Assembly: GCF_903994035.1 (NCBI RefSeq)
Contig: NZ_CAJEWB010000004.1
Location: forward strand, 124,001 to 188,000
DNA: 64,000 nucleotides
Direction of reading: 5' to 3'
DNA from: Phocicoccus pinnipedialis
Lineage (GTDB): Bacteria > Bacillota > Bacilli > Staphylococcales > Salinicoccaceae
This document shows positions 26,547 to 35,401 of this stretch, one piece after another; the stretch's first letter is position 1; each line of letters opens with the position of its first letter. The notes beneath the pieces are model-generated. The model was given only the letters and a program-made list of their open reading frames with translations, had not been told where the DNA came from and did not search any database. The position numbers and the translations under genes are program-made.

Positions 26547-26560
26547 CCTCTCTTTTTTTA
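26530..26560 (+). terminator. Terminator of the CNNM-phosphoesterase operon
   Basis: A 10-bp stem (AAAGAGAGGC/GCCTCTCTTT) overlaps the stop codon and is followed by a T-run. Confidence 0.85.
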
Positions 26561-26663
26561 TTTATGTGACAAAGTCGGTGAAAAATTAAAAGTTTGGCGC
26601 TCTAATGTAACTCAAATTAAAAATAAAAAACCACAGATTAAGAATTCTGTGGTTTCTTCTTGA

Positions 26664-27803
26664 TCAGTCAAAGAACACCATGTCGAGTGCGTCTTCTTTA
26701 GTGATTTCATCAGTTTGAATGAGTACTTTCTTCATCTTCTCGAAGTCTACTTCTGCTCCAATTCCTGGCTTGTCTGATACTTGTACCACACCGTTTTCTG
26801 CAACGACTTCTGGCGTGATGATATCTTCTTCCCAATATCTACTTGATGATGCGGTGTCACCAGGTAGTATGAAGTTTGGTAACGTCGTAATAGCGATGTT
26901 AGTGAGTCTACCCACACCTGCTTCTAGCATACCGCCACACCATAATGGAATGTTATTCTCTTTTGCAAGATCGTGGATTTTAATTGATTCTGTTAAACCA
27001 CCAACACGTCCTACTTTTACGTTGATGATCTTACAGCTTCCAAGCTCAATCGCAGCTTTTGCATTTTCGTAGCTATCGATCGATTCGTCGAGACAAATCG
27101 GTGTATGGATTTCTTTTTGTAGTTTCGCGTGATCGACAATGTCTGTGCTTCCAAGTGGTTGCTCAATCATCATTAAATTAAATTCATCGAGCTGTTTAAG
27201 AATTTCAATGTCGTCTAAAGTGTAGGCTGAGTTTGCGTCAGCCATCAGTGGAATGTCCGGGAACACTTCACGAATTGCGCGAATCATTTCAACATCACGA
27301 CCGGGTTTTATCTTTACTTTAATTCGTTTATAGCCTTCTTCAACTTTTTCACGAATTTTTTCTATAATCAATTCATCTGATTTTTCTAAACCGAGTGAAA
27401 TACCAACGTCGACTTGTGTTTTATCTCCACCAAGTATTTTATATAATGGAAGACCTTGTTGTTTTGCATAAAGATCCCAAGCAGCAGTTTCAATACCAGA
27501 TTTTGCCATCATGTTACGCTTAAATGGTTTGAAAACCTCTGTCACACTTTTAGGGTGCGTTACTTTAGATTGTATGAGTAGAGGGCCGAAGTATTTTTTG
27601 ATAGCAACGAGCGCAGCATCCATGAACTCTTCAGAGTATAATGGATCTTCTCCTGCGACACATTCACCAAATCCACTTAAACCGTTCTCATCGATTAATT
27701 CAACGATTGTAACGTAACGATCGATCTGAGTACCGAAGCTTGTCGTGAATGGTGTTCGCATCTTCATTTTTAATCTGTGTAGTAAAATTTTCTCTATATT
27801 CAT
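26664..27803 (-). CDS. N-succinylamino acid racemase / o-succinylbenzoate synthase-like enolase
   Basis: This 379-residue enolase-superfamily protein has a capping domain and a barrel. Active-site residues are visible: the KVK pair Lys162/Lys164, metal ligands Asp189 (MADANSAY), Glu214 (MMIEQPL) and Asp239 (LDES), and Lys263 (VKVGRVGG). The NSAR/OSBS subgroup catalyses racemisation of N-succinyl amino acids or the menaquinone step MenC. No men genes are near; the divergent M20 hydrolase suggests NSAR function. A menC assignment cannot be excluded. Confidence 0.8.
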   Translation of the reverse strand: MNIEKILLHRLKMKMRTPFTTSFGTQIDRYVTIVELIDENGLSGFGECVAGEDPLYSEEFMDAALVAIKKYFGPLLIQSKVTHPKSVTEVFKPFKRNMMAKSGIETAAWDLYAKQQGLPLYKILGGDKTQVDVGISLGLEKSDELIIEKIREKVEEGYKRIKVKIKPGRDVEMIRAIREVFPDIPLMADANSAYTLDDIEILKQLDEFNLMMIEQPLGSTDIVDHAKLQKEIHTPICLDESIDSYENAKAAIELGSCKIINVKVGRVGGLTESIKIHDLAKENNIPLWCGGMLEAGVGRLTNIAITTLPNFILPGDTASSSRYWEEDIITPEVVAENGVVQVSDKPGIGAEVDFEKMKKVLIQTDEITKEDALDMVFFD

Positions 27804-27943
27804 TAAAAACCCTCCAAATTAGTGATAGTTCAATTATAACGAACTCAAACGAGAATTAGAAACGAATAATTGTACGAATATTTAATTGATTCAGACATAA
27901 AAAGGGGGTATTCTTTTTATATATACATATTTGGGGGAGTTCT

Positions 27944-29047
27944 ATGTCGAACGCAGAAATATATGAGGTATTTGAACATGTGCATCAAAATCCAGAAATT
28001 AGTTTGGAAGAGTACGAAACAACAGAATACATATTTAACTTTTTAAAAGAACGTGGGTTTAATCCTATAAAATTTAAGAATGTGACTGGATTATACTGTG
28101 ATGTCGGCGATTTTAGTGCAGATAGTCTTAAGATTGGTGTCCGTGCAGACATTGATGCGTTATGGCAGGAAGTGAACGGTATAGAGCAAGCGAACCATTC
28201 TTGTGGACATGATTCCCATATCGCGATGGTCATCGGCGCGATGTTGAAAGTCAAAGATGAGGTGCTTGTAAATAAAGGGGTCCGCTTCGTATTCCAACCA
28301 GCAGAGGAGCTTGGTTTGGGCGCCAAAAAAGTAATCGAAGAAGGCGTTATTGACGTGCTTGATTATATGTTTGGGATTCACTTGCGTCCAATCGAAGAAG
28401 CAAAGGATGGATATGCATCACCGAGCATCGAGCATGGAGCATCTGGTAGTGTAACATTCAAAATTGTTGGACACGATGCACACGGCGCACGTCCACACTT
28501 AAATCACAACGTGATCGAGATTGGCTCAGATTTACTCAATATGTTGTCATCAATTCACGTGAACCCAATGGTGCCATCAAGTATTAAAATGACGAAATTC
28601 CATGCGGGTGGTAAGTCCCTTAATATTATTCCTGGCTCAGCTGAATTTGGAATCGATGTAAGAGCACAGACAAATGAAGTAATGACAGAAATCCAAGAGC
28701 GTATCAAAGAAATTTTAGAAAGTATCAGTGAATTATATGATGTTAGAATAGAAAACCTTGATATGCATGCGATGGTCGCAAGTCAGAGTGACAATGACGC
28801 AATCGATATTTTAAGGAGTGCAATCATCGACACAATTGGTCCAGATAAACTACTCGACCCAATCGTGACAAGCGGTGGAGACGACTTCCACTTCTACACA
28901 GTAGAGAATCCGAAGTTAAAAGGTGCGATGATCGGACTCGGATGTGACTTAACACCAGGTCTGCATCATCCATATATGAAATTTAACCACGACAGCATGC
29001 CGGTCGGCAGTGCGATCATTTATCAGGCAATTATGAATGCGGAGTAG
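27944..29047 (+). CDS. M20 family amidohydrolase (N-acyl amino acid hydrolase-like)
   Basis: This 367-residue metallopeptidase of the M20D group shows RADIDAL, HSCGHDSHIAM (metal Cys/His), FQPAEELGLGA (catalytic Glu), and a dimerisation lid domain between residues 160 and 270 (GHDAHGARPHLNHN). The substrates in the family are hippurate, N-acyl or N-succinyl amino acids. It starts 141 bp from the divergent NSAR gene, with GGGGGAG before its ATG. The pair looks like a shared D/L-amino acid or N-acyl amino acid salvage route, by analogy to Geobacillus NSAR loci. Confidence 0.8.
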   Translation: MSNAEIYEVFEHVHQNPEISLEEYETTEYIFNFLKERGFNPIKFKNVTGLYCDVGDFSADSLKIGVRADIDALWQEVNGIEQANHSCGHDSHIAMVIGAMLKVKDEVLVNKGVRFVFQPAEELGLGAKKVIEEGVIDVLDYMFGIHLRPIEEAKDGYASPSIEHGASGSVTFKIVGHDAHGARPHLNHNVIEIGSDLLNMLSSIHVNPMVPSSIKMTKFHAGGKSLNIIPGSAEFGIDVRAQTNEVMTEIQERIKEILESISELYDVRIENLDMHAMVASQSDNDAIDILRSAIIDTIGPDKLLDPIVTSGGDDFHFYTVENPKLKGAMIGLGCDLTPGLHHPYMKFNHDSMPVGSAIIYQAIMNAE

Positions 29048-29070
29048 GGATGATGCCCTACTTCTTTATT
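29042..29070 (+). terminator. Terminator of the M20 gene
   Basis: A stem AGTAGGG/CCCTACT includes the stop codon and is followed by a T-rich stretch. Confidence 0.65.
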
Positions 29071-29156
29071 TATGAGCGTGAATTTACGTTAACTGACAGG
29101 TACGTGGTCATATGTTGAATTATTAAAAACGCAGTAAAATCAACAAAATATATTAA

Positions 29157-29183
29157 ACAAAAAATCCCGCATTTGCGGGATTT
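29157..29183 (-). terminator. Terminator of pdxS (minus strand)
   Basis: A perfect stem (AAATCCCGC/GCGGGATTT) with a TTTTTT exit on the minus strand sits directly after the pdxS stop. It leaves no room for pdxT downstream. Confidence 0.85.
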
Positions 29184-29186
29184 ATA

Positions 29187-30065
29187 TTACCAACCTCGTT
29201 CTGACATTTTTTCATTTTCATGTAACGTACGAACGTCGATGCCTTTCATTGCGTCACCGAGGTCTTCCGATAATTCTGCAATCAGTGTGTAATCTTTATA
29301 GTTTTCTGTTGCTTGCACGATTGCACGTGCCGTCATCTCTGGATTCTCTGATTTAAAAATTCCAGATCCAACAAACACACCATCTGCACCAAGTTCCATC
29401 ATTAGTGCGGCGTCTGCCGGAGTTGCGACTCCTCCTGCAGCGAAGTTTAGTACAGGCAGTCTGCCGTATTCTTTAATCGCAAGCAACACGTCAATTGGTG
29501 CGCCAATACTTTTTGCTTCTGCCATGAGTTCATCATGGCTCATAGATAAAATTCGATTCACATCACGATTTACCTGTCTCATGTGACGCACTGCTTCTAC
29601 AATGTTTCCAGTCCCGGGCTCTCCCTTAGTGCGGAGCATTGTCGTTCCTTCACCTAGACGACGTGCTGCTTCTCCAAGATTTCGACAGCCACACACAAAG
29701 GGTGTATTGTAATCAAATTTATTTAAGTGGAACGCTTCGTCTGCAGGTGTCAGAACTTCAGACTCGTCAATGTAATCCACACCAAGCGCTTCTAATACAC
29801 GTGCTTCTGAGATGTGTCCGATACGTCCTTTGGCCATAACAGGGATTGAAACAGCAGCTTGAACTTCTTTGATGATTGAAGGGTTCGCCATTCTAGCGAC
29901 GCCCCCCATTTTACGGATGTCACTTGGTACAGCTTCTAAAGCCATAACCGCAACGGCTCCAGCACGTTCAGCTATTCTCGCTTCATCTGCGTTGATAACG
30001 TCCATGATAACGCCACCTCTTAATTTTTCACTCAATTCATTAGTTAGATGTTCGTAATTTTTCAT
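29187..30065 (-). CDS. pdxS: Pyridoxal 5'-phosphate synthase subunit PdxS
   Basis: This 292-residue TIM-barrel protein makes PLP from ribose-5-phosphate, glyceraldehyde-3-phosphate and ammonia. Conserved blocks are [52 protein letters not shown] and [17 protein letters not shown]. It starts at ATG 30065, with AAGGAGAGAG upstream; an upstream in-frame ATG at 30125 lies in the promoter region. No pdxT glutaminase gene follows. It is divergent from pdxR. Confidence 0.95.
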   Translation of the reverse strand: MKNYEHLTNELSEKLRGGVIMDVINADEARIAERAGAVAVMALEAVPSDIRKMGGVARMANPSIIKEVQAAVSIPVMAKGRIGHISEARVLEALGVDYIDESEVLTPADEAFHLNKFDYNTPFVCGCRNLGEAARRLGEGTTMLRTKGEPGTGNIVEAVRHMRQVNRDVNRILSMSHDELMAEAKSIGAPIDVLLAIKEYGRLPVLNFAAGGVATPADAALMMELGADGVFVGSGIFKSENPEMTARAIVQATENYKDYTLIAELSEDLGDAMKGIDVRTLHENEKMSERGW

Positions 30066-30083
30066 TAATCTCTCTCCTTCTTG

Positions 30084-30123
30084 GTTGAATATATTAAACA
30101 TAATATTTAAACTGATATTCAAC
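30084..30123. promoter_or_regulatory. Inverted repeat between pdxS and pdxR (candidate PdxR operator)
   Basis: GTTGAATAT (30084-30092) is mirrored exactly by ATATTCAAC (30115-30123). The half-site centres are 31 bp apart, about three helical turns. This fits MocR/PdxR regulators that bridge two sites and respond to PLP. Binding is inferred. Confidence 0.5.
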
Positions 30124-30171
30124 AATATACAAAATCAATATATTTTAGAAGGTCAGATCAGGAGGAGACAC

Positions 30172-31512
30172 ATGCGTCCGCTTTACATTCAACTCTACGA
30201 AGAATTTAGAGATAAAATTATCGAAGGTGAATATCGTGCAGGAACTCGTCTGCCATCCAAGCGAAATTTAAGCGCAGATTTAAATCTAAGTGGCACAACG
30301 ATAGAACATGCATATCAGACGTTGATGGATGAAGGATACATATACTCGAAACCACGCTCCGGTTTCTTTGTGTCACAAATTGAGCAGCTTCCAATAACGA
30401 GAAAGCACGAGCCAAGCCTCATTCATAAAGAAGAAGAGTACTTTAATTATGAATTTAAGACCGCGCAAGTCGACCCTACACATTTCCCGTACGCGCAGTT
30501 TAGGCAGTTGTCTCGTAAAGCGTTTGAAGACGAAAATATGGAACTTTTAATAAGTGGGGACAAAGAAGGCTACTGGCCACTGAGACAAGCAATCGCGCAA
30601 TATGTTTTCAACAGTCGTGGAGTGAAGTGTACGCCGAATCAGGTAATCGTTGGTTCATCGACTGAACAGCTCAGCGAACTCATAACAGAAATTTTAAAAA
30701 CAAACAGATTTTTAATTGAGGATCCATCATATCCACCGATCAGAAACGTGTTAGAGAAAAAGAAAATAGCATATCAAAACGTTCCTGTAATCGAACATGG
30801 GATTGACATGAACATTGTTGAGAAGAGTAACTTTGAGACAGTATATGTAACGCCTTCTCATCAGTTCCCAACAGGCGAAGTAATGTCTATTGAGAATCGT
30901 ACACGACTAATTAAATGGGCAAATAAAAGCAAATCTCGTTATATCATTGAAGACGATTATGACTCGGAATTCCGTTATTTCAAAAAACCACTTCCGGCGT
31001 TACAGAGTTTAGATACTAAAAATAAAGTAATTTACATATCGACGTTCTCAAAATCACTGTTTCCAACTGTCAGGATCGCATACATGGTTCTACCCAAACA
31101 CTTGATTCAAAAGTATCAGAGCTTGAAACACAAAGAGAATTCAACCGTATCACTTCACATGCAATGGATCGTGAGTGAATTTTTACGAACAGGAAGATTT
31201 GATAGACATTTAAACAAGATGAGAAAGGTCTACGAAAACAAGATTTCATATATCATTAAAAGGTTAAATGAGCATCCCGTAATCTCTGTACGAGGAGAAA
31301 AAACAGGCATGCACTTCGTGCTGACAGTTCAAGATGGTGATTTAAACACAATTCTTGAACGAGCAGAAAAAGAATCGCTCTACATCGAACCTTTTAAAAC
31401 ATACGCTGAAAAAACGACCTCCGCAAAATTTGTGATTGGTTTTGGTGGAGTTAGAGAAGAAGAACTGGAAGAACATATGGATGTCCTAATTCGTGTGTTG
31501 CTTGGATTTTAG
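30172..31512 (+). CDS. pdxR: MocR/PdxR-family regulator with aminotransferase domain
   Basis: This 446-residue protein has an N-terminal GntR winged HTH (MRPLYIQLYEEFRDKIIEGE ... AGTRLPSKRNLSADLNLSG) fused to a fold-type I aminotransferase-like domain. FSKSLFPTVRIAYMV contains the PLP-binding Lys region, and EDDYDSEFRY is also typical. PdxR proteins activate pdxS and repress themselves when PLP is low. The start is ATG 30172, with GGAGGAG upstream. It is divergent from pdxS. Confidence 0.9.
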   Translation: MRPLYIQLYEEFRDKIIEGEYRAGTRLPSKRNLSADLNLSGTTIEHAYQTLMDEGYIYSKPRSGFFVSQIEQLPITRKHEPSLIHKEEEYFNYEFKTAQVDPTHFPYAQFRQLSRKAFEDENMELLISGDKEGYWPLRQAIAQYVFNSRGVKCTPNQVIVGSSTEQLSELITEILKTNRFLIEDPSYPPIRNVLEKKKIAYQNVPVIEHGIDMNIVEKSNFETVYVTPSHQFPTGEVMSIENRTRLIKWANKSKSRYIIEDDYDSEFRYFKKPLPALQSLDTKNKVIYISTFSKSLFPTVRIAYMVLPKHLIQKYQSLKHKENSTVSLHMQWIVSEFLRTGRFDRHLNKMRKVYENKISYIIKRLNEHPVISVRGEKTGMHFVLTVQDGDLNTILERAEKESLYIEPFKTYAEKTTSAKFVIGFGGVREEELEEHMDVLIRVLLGF

Positions 31513-31575
31513 TATGATGTACTATTATAGTTTGTTAAAATTAAAGTATTAAATTACTAAAACAGGAGGTAAATT

Positions 31576-32562
31576 ATGTTCTTTTTTCATAAAGATTACT
31601 TTAGAAATGCGAGAGGTCAACACTTAAAGATTTTCTTTTACGGAGCAGCAATGATGATACTCGCACTAATTATAACGGCTCTAGTGACTTTAGTGACGTT
31701 TGGTGGAGGTATAGGACTCATATTTGGCGACTATATTGGTCTAGGTGTTATGACGCTTGTTTTTGGTGGGCTAGCCTTATTCGTTATGATGGTCTTAGTT
31801 TTGATGCCACTCCAATATAGTATTTACGCTTATTACATGTATGGATATAACAATGCAGATTTTAGATTTACAGATGGCCTTCTTTTATTTAAAAAAGGGA
31901 ATTTCTGGAAGTCTGTAGGGATTATTATCTTACTAAATATTATGTTCTTCGTACTCTCTGGTGTTATATACGGTGTTATATATGGCACTGGATTTGCCAT
32001 CGCCTCACTCTTTGGTGTAGGAAGCGCAATGTTTAACCCAGACGCAGCTGAAGCACTGGGTGTCGGAGCAATGGGTGTATTAATAGTCATCCAATTTGGA
32101 CTAGCGTTCATACAAATGGCAGTTTATTTACTCGCGCAAATTGCCATTTCAATGATCATGTTAAACCATATCGATCAGCCACAGACATCTCTTGGCAGCA
32201 AGCTCGCAAAAGGGTTAACAATCGCGTTCAAATCAATGAAAGATTTAATCAAATTATTATTGAGTAACTTTATCCTAATTGCGATTCCAGTTATCCTGCA
32301 CTTCGTCGCTATTATTGTGATCGGTATTTCTGGCTTAAGTCTGGGTTCACCAGATTCATTAGTATTCCCGGTTGGAGTAGCGATATCGATGGGTGTTGTG
32401 GGTGTCGTATTCATGATCATGTACATCTTCATTGGGTACTACATGATCGGTTCATATATTTCATATTATTTTAACGGCCGTGATGCGTATGAAGCGAAGT
32501 ATGAAACGCCGAACGATAACAATTATGGTCCAGAAGACACTCAGCATATTACTATCAGTTAA
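31576..32562 (+). CDS. Multi-pass membrane protein of unknown function
   Basis: This 328-residue integral membrane protein has about six helices: LKIFFYGAAMMILALIITAL, GVMTLVFGGLALFVMMVLVL, a helix near residue 115, one near 170, one near 230-245 and one near 280-300. The N-terminal YFRNARGQHLK segment recalls DUF975-like or YIP1-like proteins, but I do not assign it. The tail is polar and acidic. AGGAGG lies before the ATG. It is followed by a lipoprotein gene about 50 bp away and may work with it. Confidence 0.72.
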   Translation: MFFFHKDYFRNARGQHLKIFFYGAAMMILALIITALVTLVTFGGGIGLIFGDYIGLGVMTLVFGGLALFVMMVLVLMPLQYSIYAYYMYGYNNADFRFTDGLLLFKKGNFWKSVGIIILLNIMFFVLSGVIYGVIYGTGFAIASLFGVGSAMFNPDAAEALGVGAMGVLIVIQFGLAFIQMAVYLLAQIAISMIMLNHIDQPQTSLGSKLAKGLTIAFKSMKDLIKLLLSNFILIAIPVILHFVAIIVIGISGLSLGSPDSLVFPVGVAISMGVVGVVFMIMYIFIGYYMIGSYISYYFNGRDAYEAKYETPNDNNYGPEDTQHITIS

Positions 32563-32616
32563 AGTCAATTCGTGCTACTATCAGTATAGTATAAGACAGA
32601 ATTAAGGAGCATTAGC

Positions 32617-33408
32617 ATGAACGTAATTAGATTGCTTTTTGTATCCATGTTGACACTTTCTATTTTAGTGGCATGTTCTCAAAAAGATACAAAAGAGACA
32701 GTTAAAGAAGACACTAGTCAAGAAGATAAGACACAAGACAATGCGGTGACGAATAAATCAGCTGAAGAAGACGATGCTAATAAAAACAACGTAGAGGAAA
32801 ATTCAAAAGAAGACAAAGCGCTTACAGCAATTAAAGAACAAAGTAAGTTAATTGAGTCTTATCGTGCTCAAATGGATATGACAGCGAATCTGGACAATAG
32901 CGAGGAAGAGTCTTTAGAATTAGATGTCAACTACATTAATGGCGATAAGCCTGCGTTCGAGTTAAAAACATTTGATACACTTCGCATGGTTTCAGTGGAT
33001 GGTAAGACCGTGTTTAATAACAGTGAAGAGTGGGTGGATATCTCGGACTCCGTTGAATTAAATGCATTGTTCCACGTAACATATGATCAGGCAGTTCAAT
33101 ACTTCAGTGATATCTATAACGAATTAGAACGCGTTACAGACGATGGTGAAGTGAAGTATGTTTACGAAGGTAACGACGGATTTGTGTACAATCGACTTGA
33201 GCGCTATTTACAAGTGAGCTTTGGTACGGTGGACACGACGAATCATCACACAGAGATTGAATTTACTGTAGATGAAAAGAACAACCTTATTACAGATGTT
33301 GAGTTTTCATCTGAAATCAATGACCAAGAAGGTGGCATTGAGCTCGATGGTGAGGTTCATTACAACGAATTTGATGAAATTAAAGAAATAATTTTACCTG
33401 AAATGTAA
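32617..33408 (+). CDS. Lipoprotein with long acidic linker (LolA/LppX-like fold possible)
   Basis: This 263-residue protein has a signal sequence and lipobox ILVAC (Cys20). A low-complexity charged linker of about 50 residues (rich in Lys, Glu, Asp, Asn) separates it from a folded domain at residues 75-263. That domain has alternating beta strands (YRAQMDMTANLDN, LRMVSVDGKTVFNN, HTEIEFTVDEKNNLITDVEF), a pattern similar to DUF6612/LppX-like lipid or hydrophobe-binding lipoproteins. The function is unknown. The upstream membrane protein may be co-transcribed. Confidence 0.75.
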   Translation: MNVIRLLFVSMLTLSILVACSQKDTKETVKEDTSQEDKTQDNAVTNKSAEEDDANKNNVEENSKEDKALTAIKEQSKLIESYRAQMDMTANLDNSEEESLELDVNYINGDKPAFELKTFDTLRMVSVDGKTVFNNSEEWVDISDSVELNALFHVTYDQAVQYFSDIYNELERVTDDGEVKYVYEGNDGFVYNRLERYLQVSFGTVDTTNHHTEIEFTVDEKNNLITDVEFSSEINDQEGGIELDGEVHYNEFDEIKEIILPEM

Positions 33409-33414
33409 TTCACG

Positions 33415-33452
33415 TATTCTCCAGAGCTTTGTGGTTTTGGAGAATTTTTTTG
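33415..33452 (+). terminator. Terminator of the lipoprotein gene
   Basis: A stem ATTCTCCA/TGGAGAAT is followed by seven T residues. The next 180 bp up to 33635 contain no gene I can support. Confidence 0.8.
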
Positions 33453-33634
33453 TGCTATATAAAAACGAAGCGTTGAGGACGAGGTTATGAACGTATAAGA
33501 GTGTTTGAACGCATAGACATTCCTACATTTCAAGTTAAAGTGTGGAAAAGGAATTTTAATAAAGCCTTAAGAAGAGAATCACACGAAGTGGTACAGTGAT
33601 TAAATTCTAAGAGAACTTGACATTAGTTGTAATA

Positions 33635-33674
33635 CAAAAAAGCACGCGATTTTAAACGTATCGCGTGTTTTTTC
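33635..33674. terminator. Bidirectional terminator downstream of the dioxygenase gene
   Basis: A stem CACGCGAT/ATCGCGTG lies between A6 and T6 runs. Confidence 0.8.
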
Positions 33675-34595
33675 TTATTGAAATTGCTTTACTGGTTTTA
33701 AGTAAAGTTCGATGAATACTCGGTCCTCTTCTAAGAATGGTGGTAGTGCGAGTTTTTCACCTAAGGATTCTAAATCTTCGTCACTCGTGAAACCAGGTCC
33801 ATTCGTTGCAATTTCTACAGTGATATGATTCGGTGCTGCTACATAAAGTGCCTTGAAATAATATCTGTCGACAATACCAGAATTTGGATAACGTTCTTCT
33901 TTAACAAGTTCGAGTATTTGTTGCAGTGCAGCTTCGTCTTCGACTTGCATCGCAAAGTGGTGGACACTTCCGTATCCTTGTTTCTCAACGAAGTTTTGTC
34001 GAATTTCGTTTACATAAACACAATCGTTTCCAAACTGAACTACGTCTAATTTGCTGTTATGTTTACCACCAAGAAGTTGCATGAAATCAACAAATGGTTG
34101 TGCATATTGGACAGTAACCTCAACACCGTGCAGACTGGTGATGCGATACTCATCAGCTATTTCTCCATTATTTCCGAATGGTGCCACATCTTCTTCTATT
34201 GGATCCACGATTAGCATCATGCGCTGTGCTTCATCGTCGTAAAATTCGAGTGCAGGTTTCCTGTAGTACTCGATAATTTCTCCATGTTCTACTTTAAATT
34301 CATCGAATCTATCCAACCAGTAATTTAACGCTTCATTCGATTTTACCCGGAAAATTGTTTTTGAGATCGCATTCGTGCCGGGTGTGTGTTTATCTGTTCC
34401 TTTAATTTCAAAAAATGTCATATCTGTTCCTGGCGAACCTTTATAATCCGCATAGAATAGGTGATACATGCTTGTATCGTCTTGGTTAACCGTCTTCTTA
34501 ACAAGCCTAAGACCTAAAATTTGTGTCATAAAATAATAGTTATGTTGAATGTTTCTTGTGATTGCAGAAACATGGTGTATGCCTTTTGCGACCAT
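33675..34595 (-). CDS. Ring-cleaving dioxygenase, glyoxalase family (MhqO/MhqE-like)
   Basis: This 306-residue vicinal-oxygen-chelate protein has two glyoxalase modules: GIHHVSAITRNIQHNYYFM with metal His near residues 5-6, LHGVEVTVQY at the middle, and HHFAMQVEDEAALQQIL in the second. The composition matches MhqO/MhqE proteins of Bacillus and staphylococci that cleave hydroquinones. The start is ATG 34595 with AAGGAG; an upstream GTG at 34604 overlaps the ribosome site. It is divergent from the hydrolase gene at 34726. Confidence 0.87.
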   Translation of the reverse strand: MVAKGIHHVSAITRNIQHNYYFMTQILGLRLVKKTVNQDDTSMYHLFYADYKGSPGTDMTFFEIKGTDKHTPGTNAISKTIFRVKSNEALNYWLDRFDEFKVEHGEIIEYYRKPALEFYDDEAQRMMLIVDPIEEDVAPFGNNGEIADEYRITSLHGVEVTVQYAQPFVDFMQLLGGKHNSKLDVVQFGNDCVYVNEIRQNFVEKQGYGSVHHFAMQVEDEAALQQILELVKEERYPNSGIVDRYYFKALYVAAPNHITVEIATNGPGFTSDEDLESLGEKLALPPFLEEDRVFIELYLKPVKQFQ

Positions 34596-34725
34596 TTTTA
34601 CCACTCCTTTTATTAAAACAAGTATAGCATCAAAGCGTGAATTTGTTGGTTTGGATACTCAAGGTAAAATCATACTAAACACATGAGTATTGATTTATAC
34701 TAGGGTTAAGAGTGGAGTGAGGATT

Positions 34726-35331
34726 GTGAAACGAATTTTTATTAAAGGTAATGGAAAAAGTGATATAACGCTTATCCTCTTGCATGGAACTGGTGGACGT
34801 GAAACGGATTTACTGCACATAGCGGCAACGGTTGATCAGAATGCCAACGTGCTTGGTTATCGTGGAGAAGTCTTGGAAGGAGAACAAACGAGGTTCTTTG
34901 AGCGCTTAAATCTTAGAACGTTCAATGAAGACAGTTTGAAGCGTGAAAGTGAAAAATTATTTAACCAGATTGTTGCAGATAGCCAAGAATTTGGATTTGA
35001 TTTGACACGAGTTGTGATTATTGGGTATTCAAACGGAGCTAATATCGCAGCACATATGCTTTTAAATCATAAGACAAAATACTTAGGAGCGATGCTGATG
35101 CATCCTGGATATTTCAGTGAGCAGGTAAGTAATGTAGACTTGAGTCAATTAAATGTGCTGTTGACTGCTGGTGCACGAGACACGTTGACGACAGCAGGCG
35201 AAGCATTTAAGCTTAAACAGTTATTAGAAGCTCGAGGCGCGAAAGCAGAAATAAAACTTACAGACGGTGGGCACGAAATAGATCAGATGGAATCGATGGA
35301 AGGGCACGTCTGGTTGTTAGGAATTAAATAA
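34726..35331 (+). CDS. Alpha/beta hydrolase, MhqD/carboxylesterase-like
   Basis: This 201-residue serine hydrolase of the phospholipase/carboxylesterase type shows the oxyanion motif LLHGTGGRE near residue 19, the nucleophile elbow GYSNGA (Ser102), Asp in AGARDTLTT and the base His in DGGHEID. It starts at GTG 34726, with GGAGTGAGG upstream. In Bacillus, mhqD and mhqO/E belong to the MhqR quinone-stress regulon. Here the hydrolase and dioxygenase are divergent, and no MarR-type regulator is adjacent. Confidence 0.8.
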   Translation: MKRIFIKGNGKSDITLILLHGTGGRETDLLHIAATVDQNANVLGYRGEVLEGEQTRFFERLNLRTFNEDSLKRESEKLFNQIVADSQEFGFDLTRVVIIGYSNGANIAAHMLLNHKTKYLGAMLMHPGYFSEQVSNVDLSQLNVLLTAGARDTLTTAGEAFKLKQLLEARGAKAEIKLTDGGHEIDQMESMEGHVWLLGIK

Positions 35332-35344
35332 GATCTTGGTTAAA

Positions 35345-35380
35345 AAATAAGGCAAACCTGTTTAGGTTTGCCTTATTTTA
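35345..35380. terminator. Bidirectional terminator
   Basis: A long perfect stem (AAATAAGGCAAACCT/AGGTTTGCCTTATTT) lies between convergent genes. Confidence 0.87.
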
Positions 35381-35401
35381 TCTAAGATACCGCTTCTATT
35401 A

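Noticed and set aside
26664..27803. menC (menaquinone OSBS) as the definite name for the enolase
   Set aside because: Residues fit both NSAR and OSBS; neighbourhood favours NSAR but does not prove it, so no symbol is given.
33453..33634. Possible small gene or RNA between two terminators
   Set aside because: Short frames only, no good ribosome site and no clear structure; nothing supportable.
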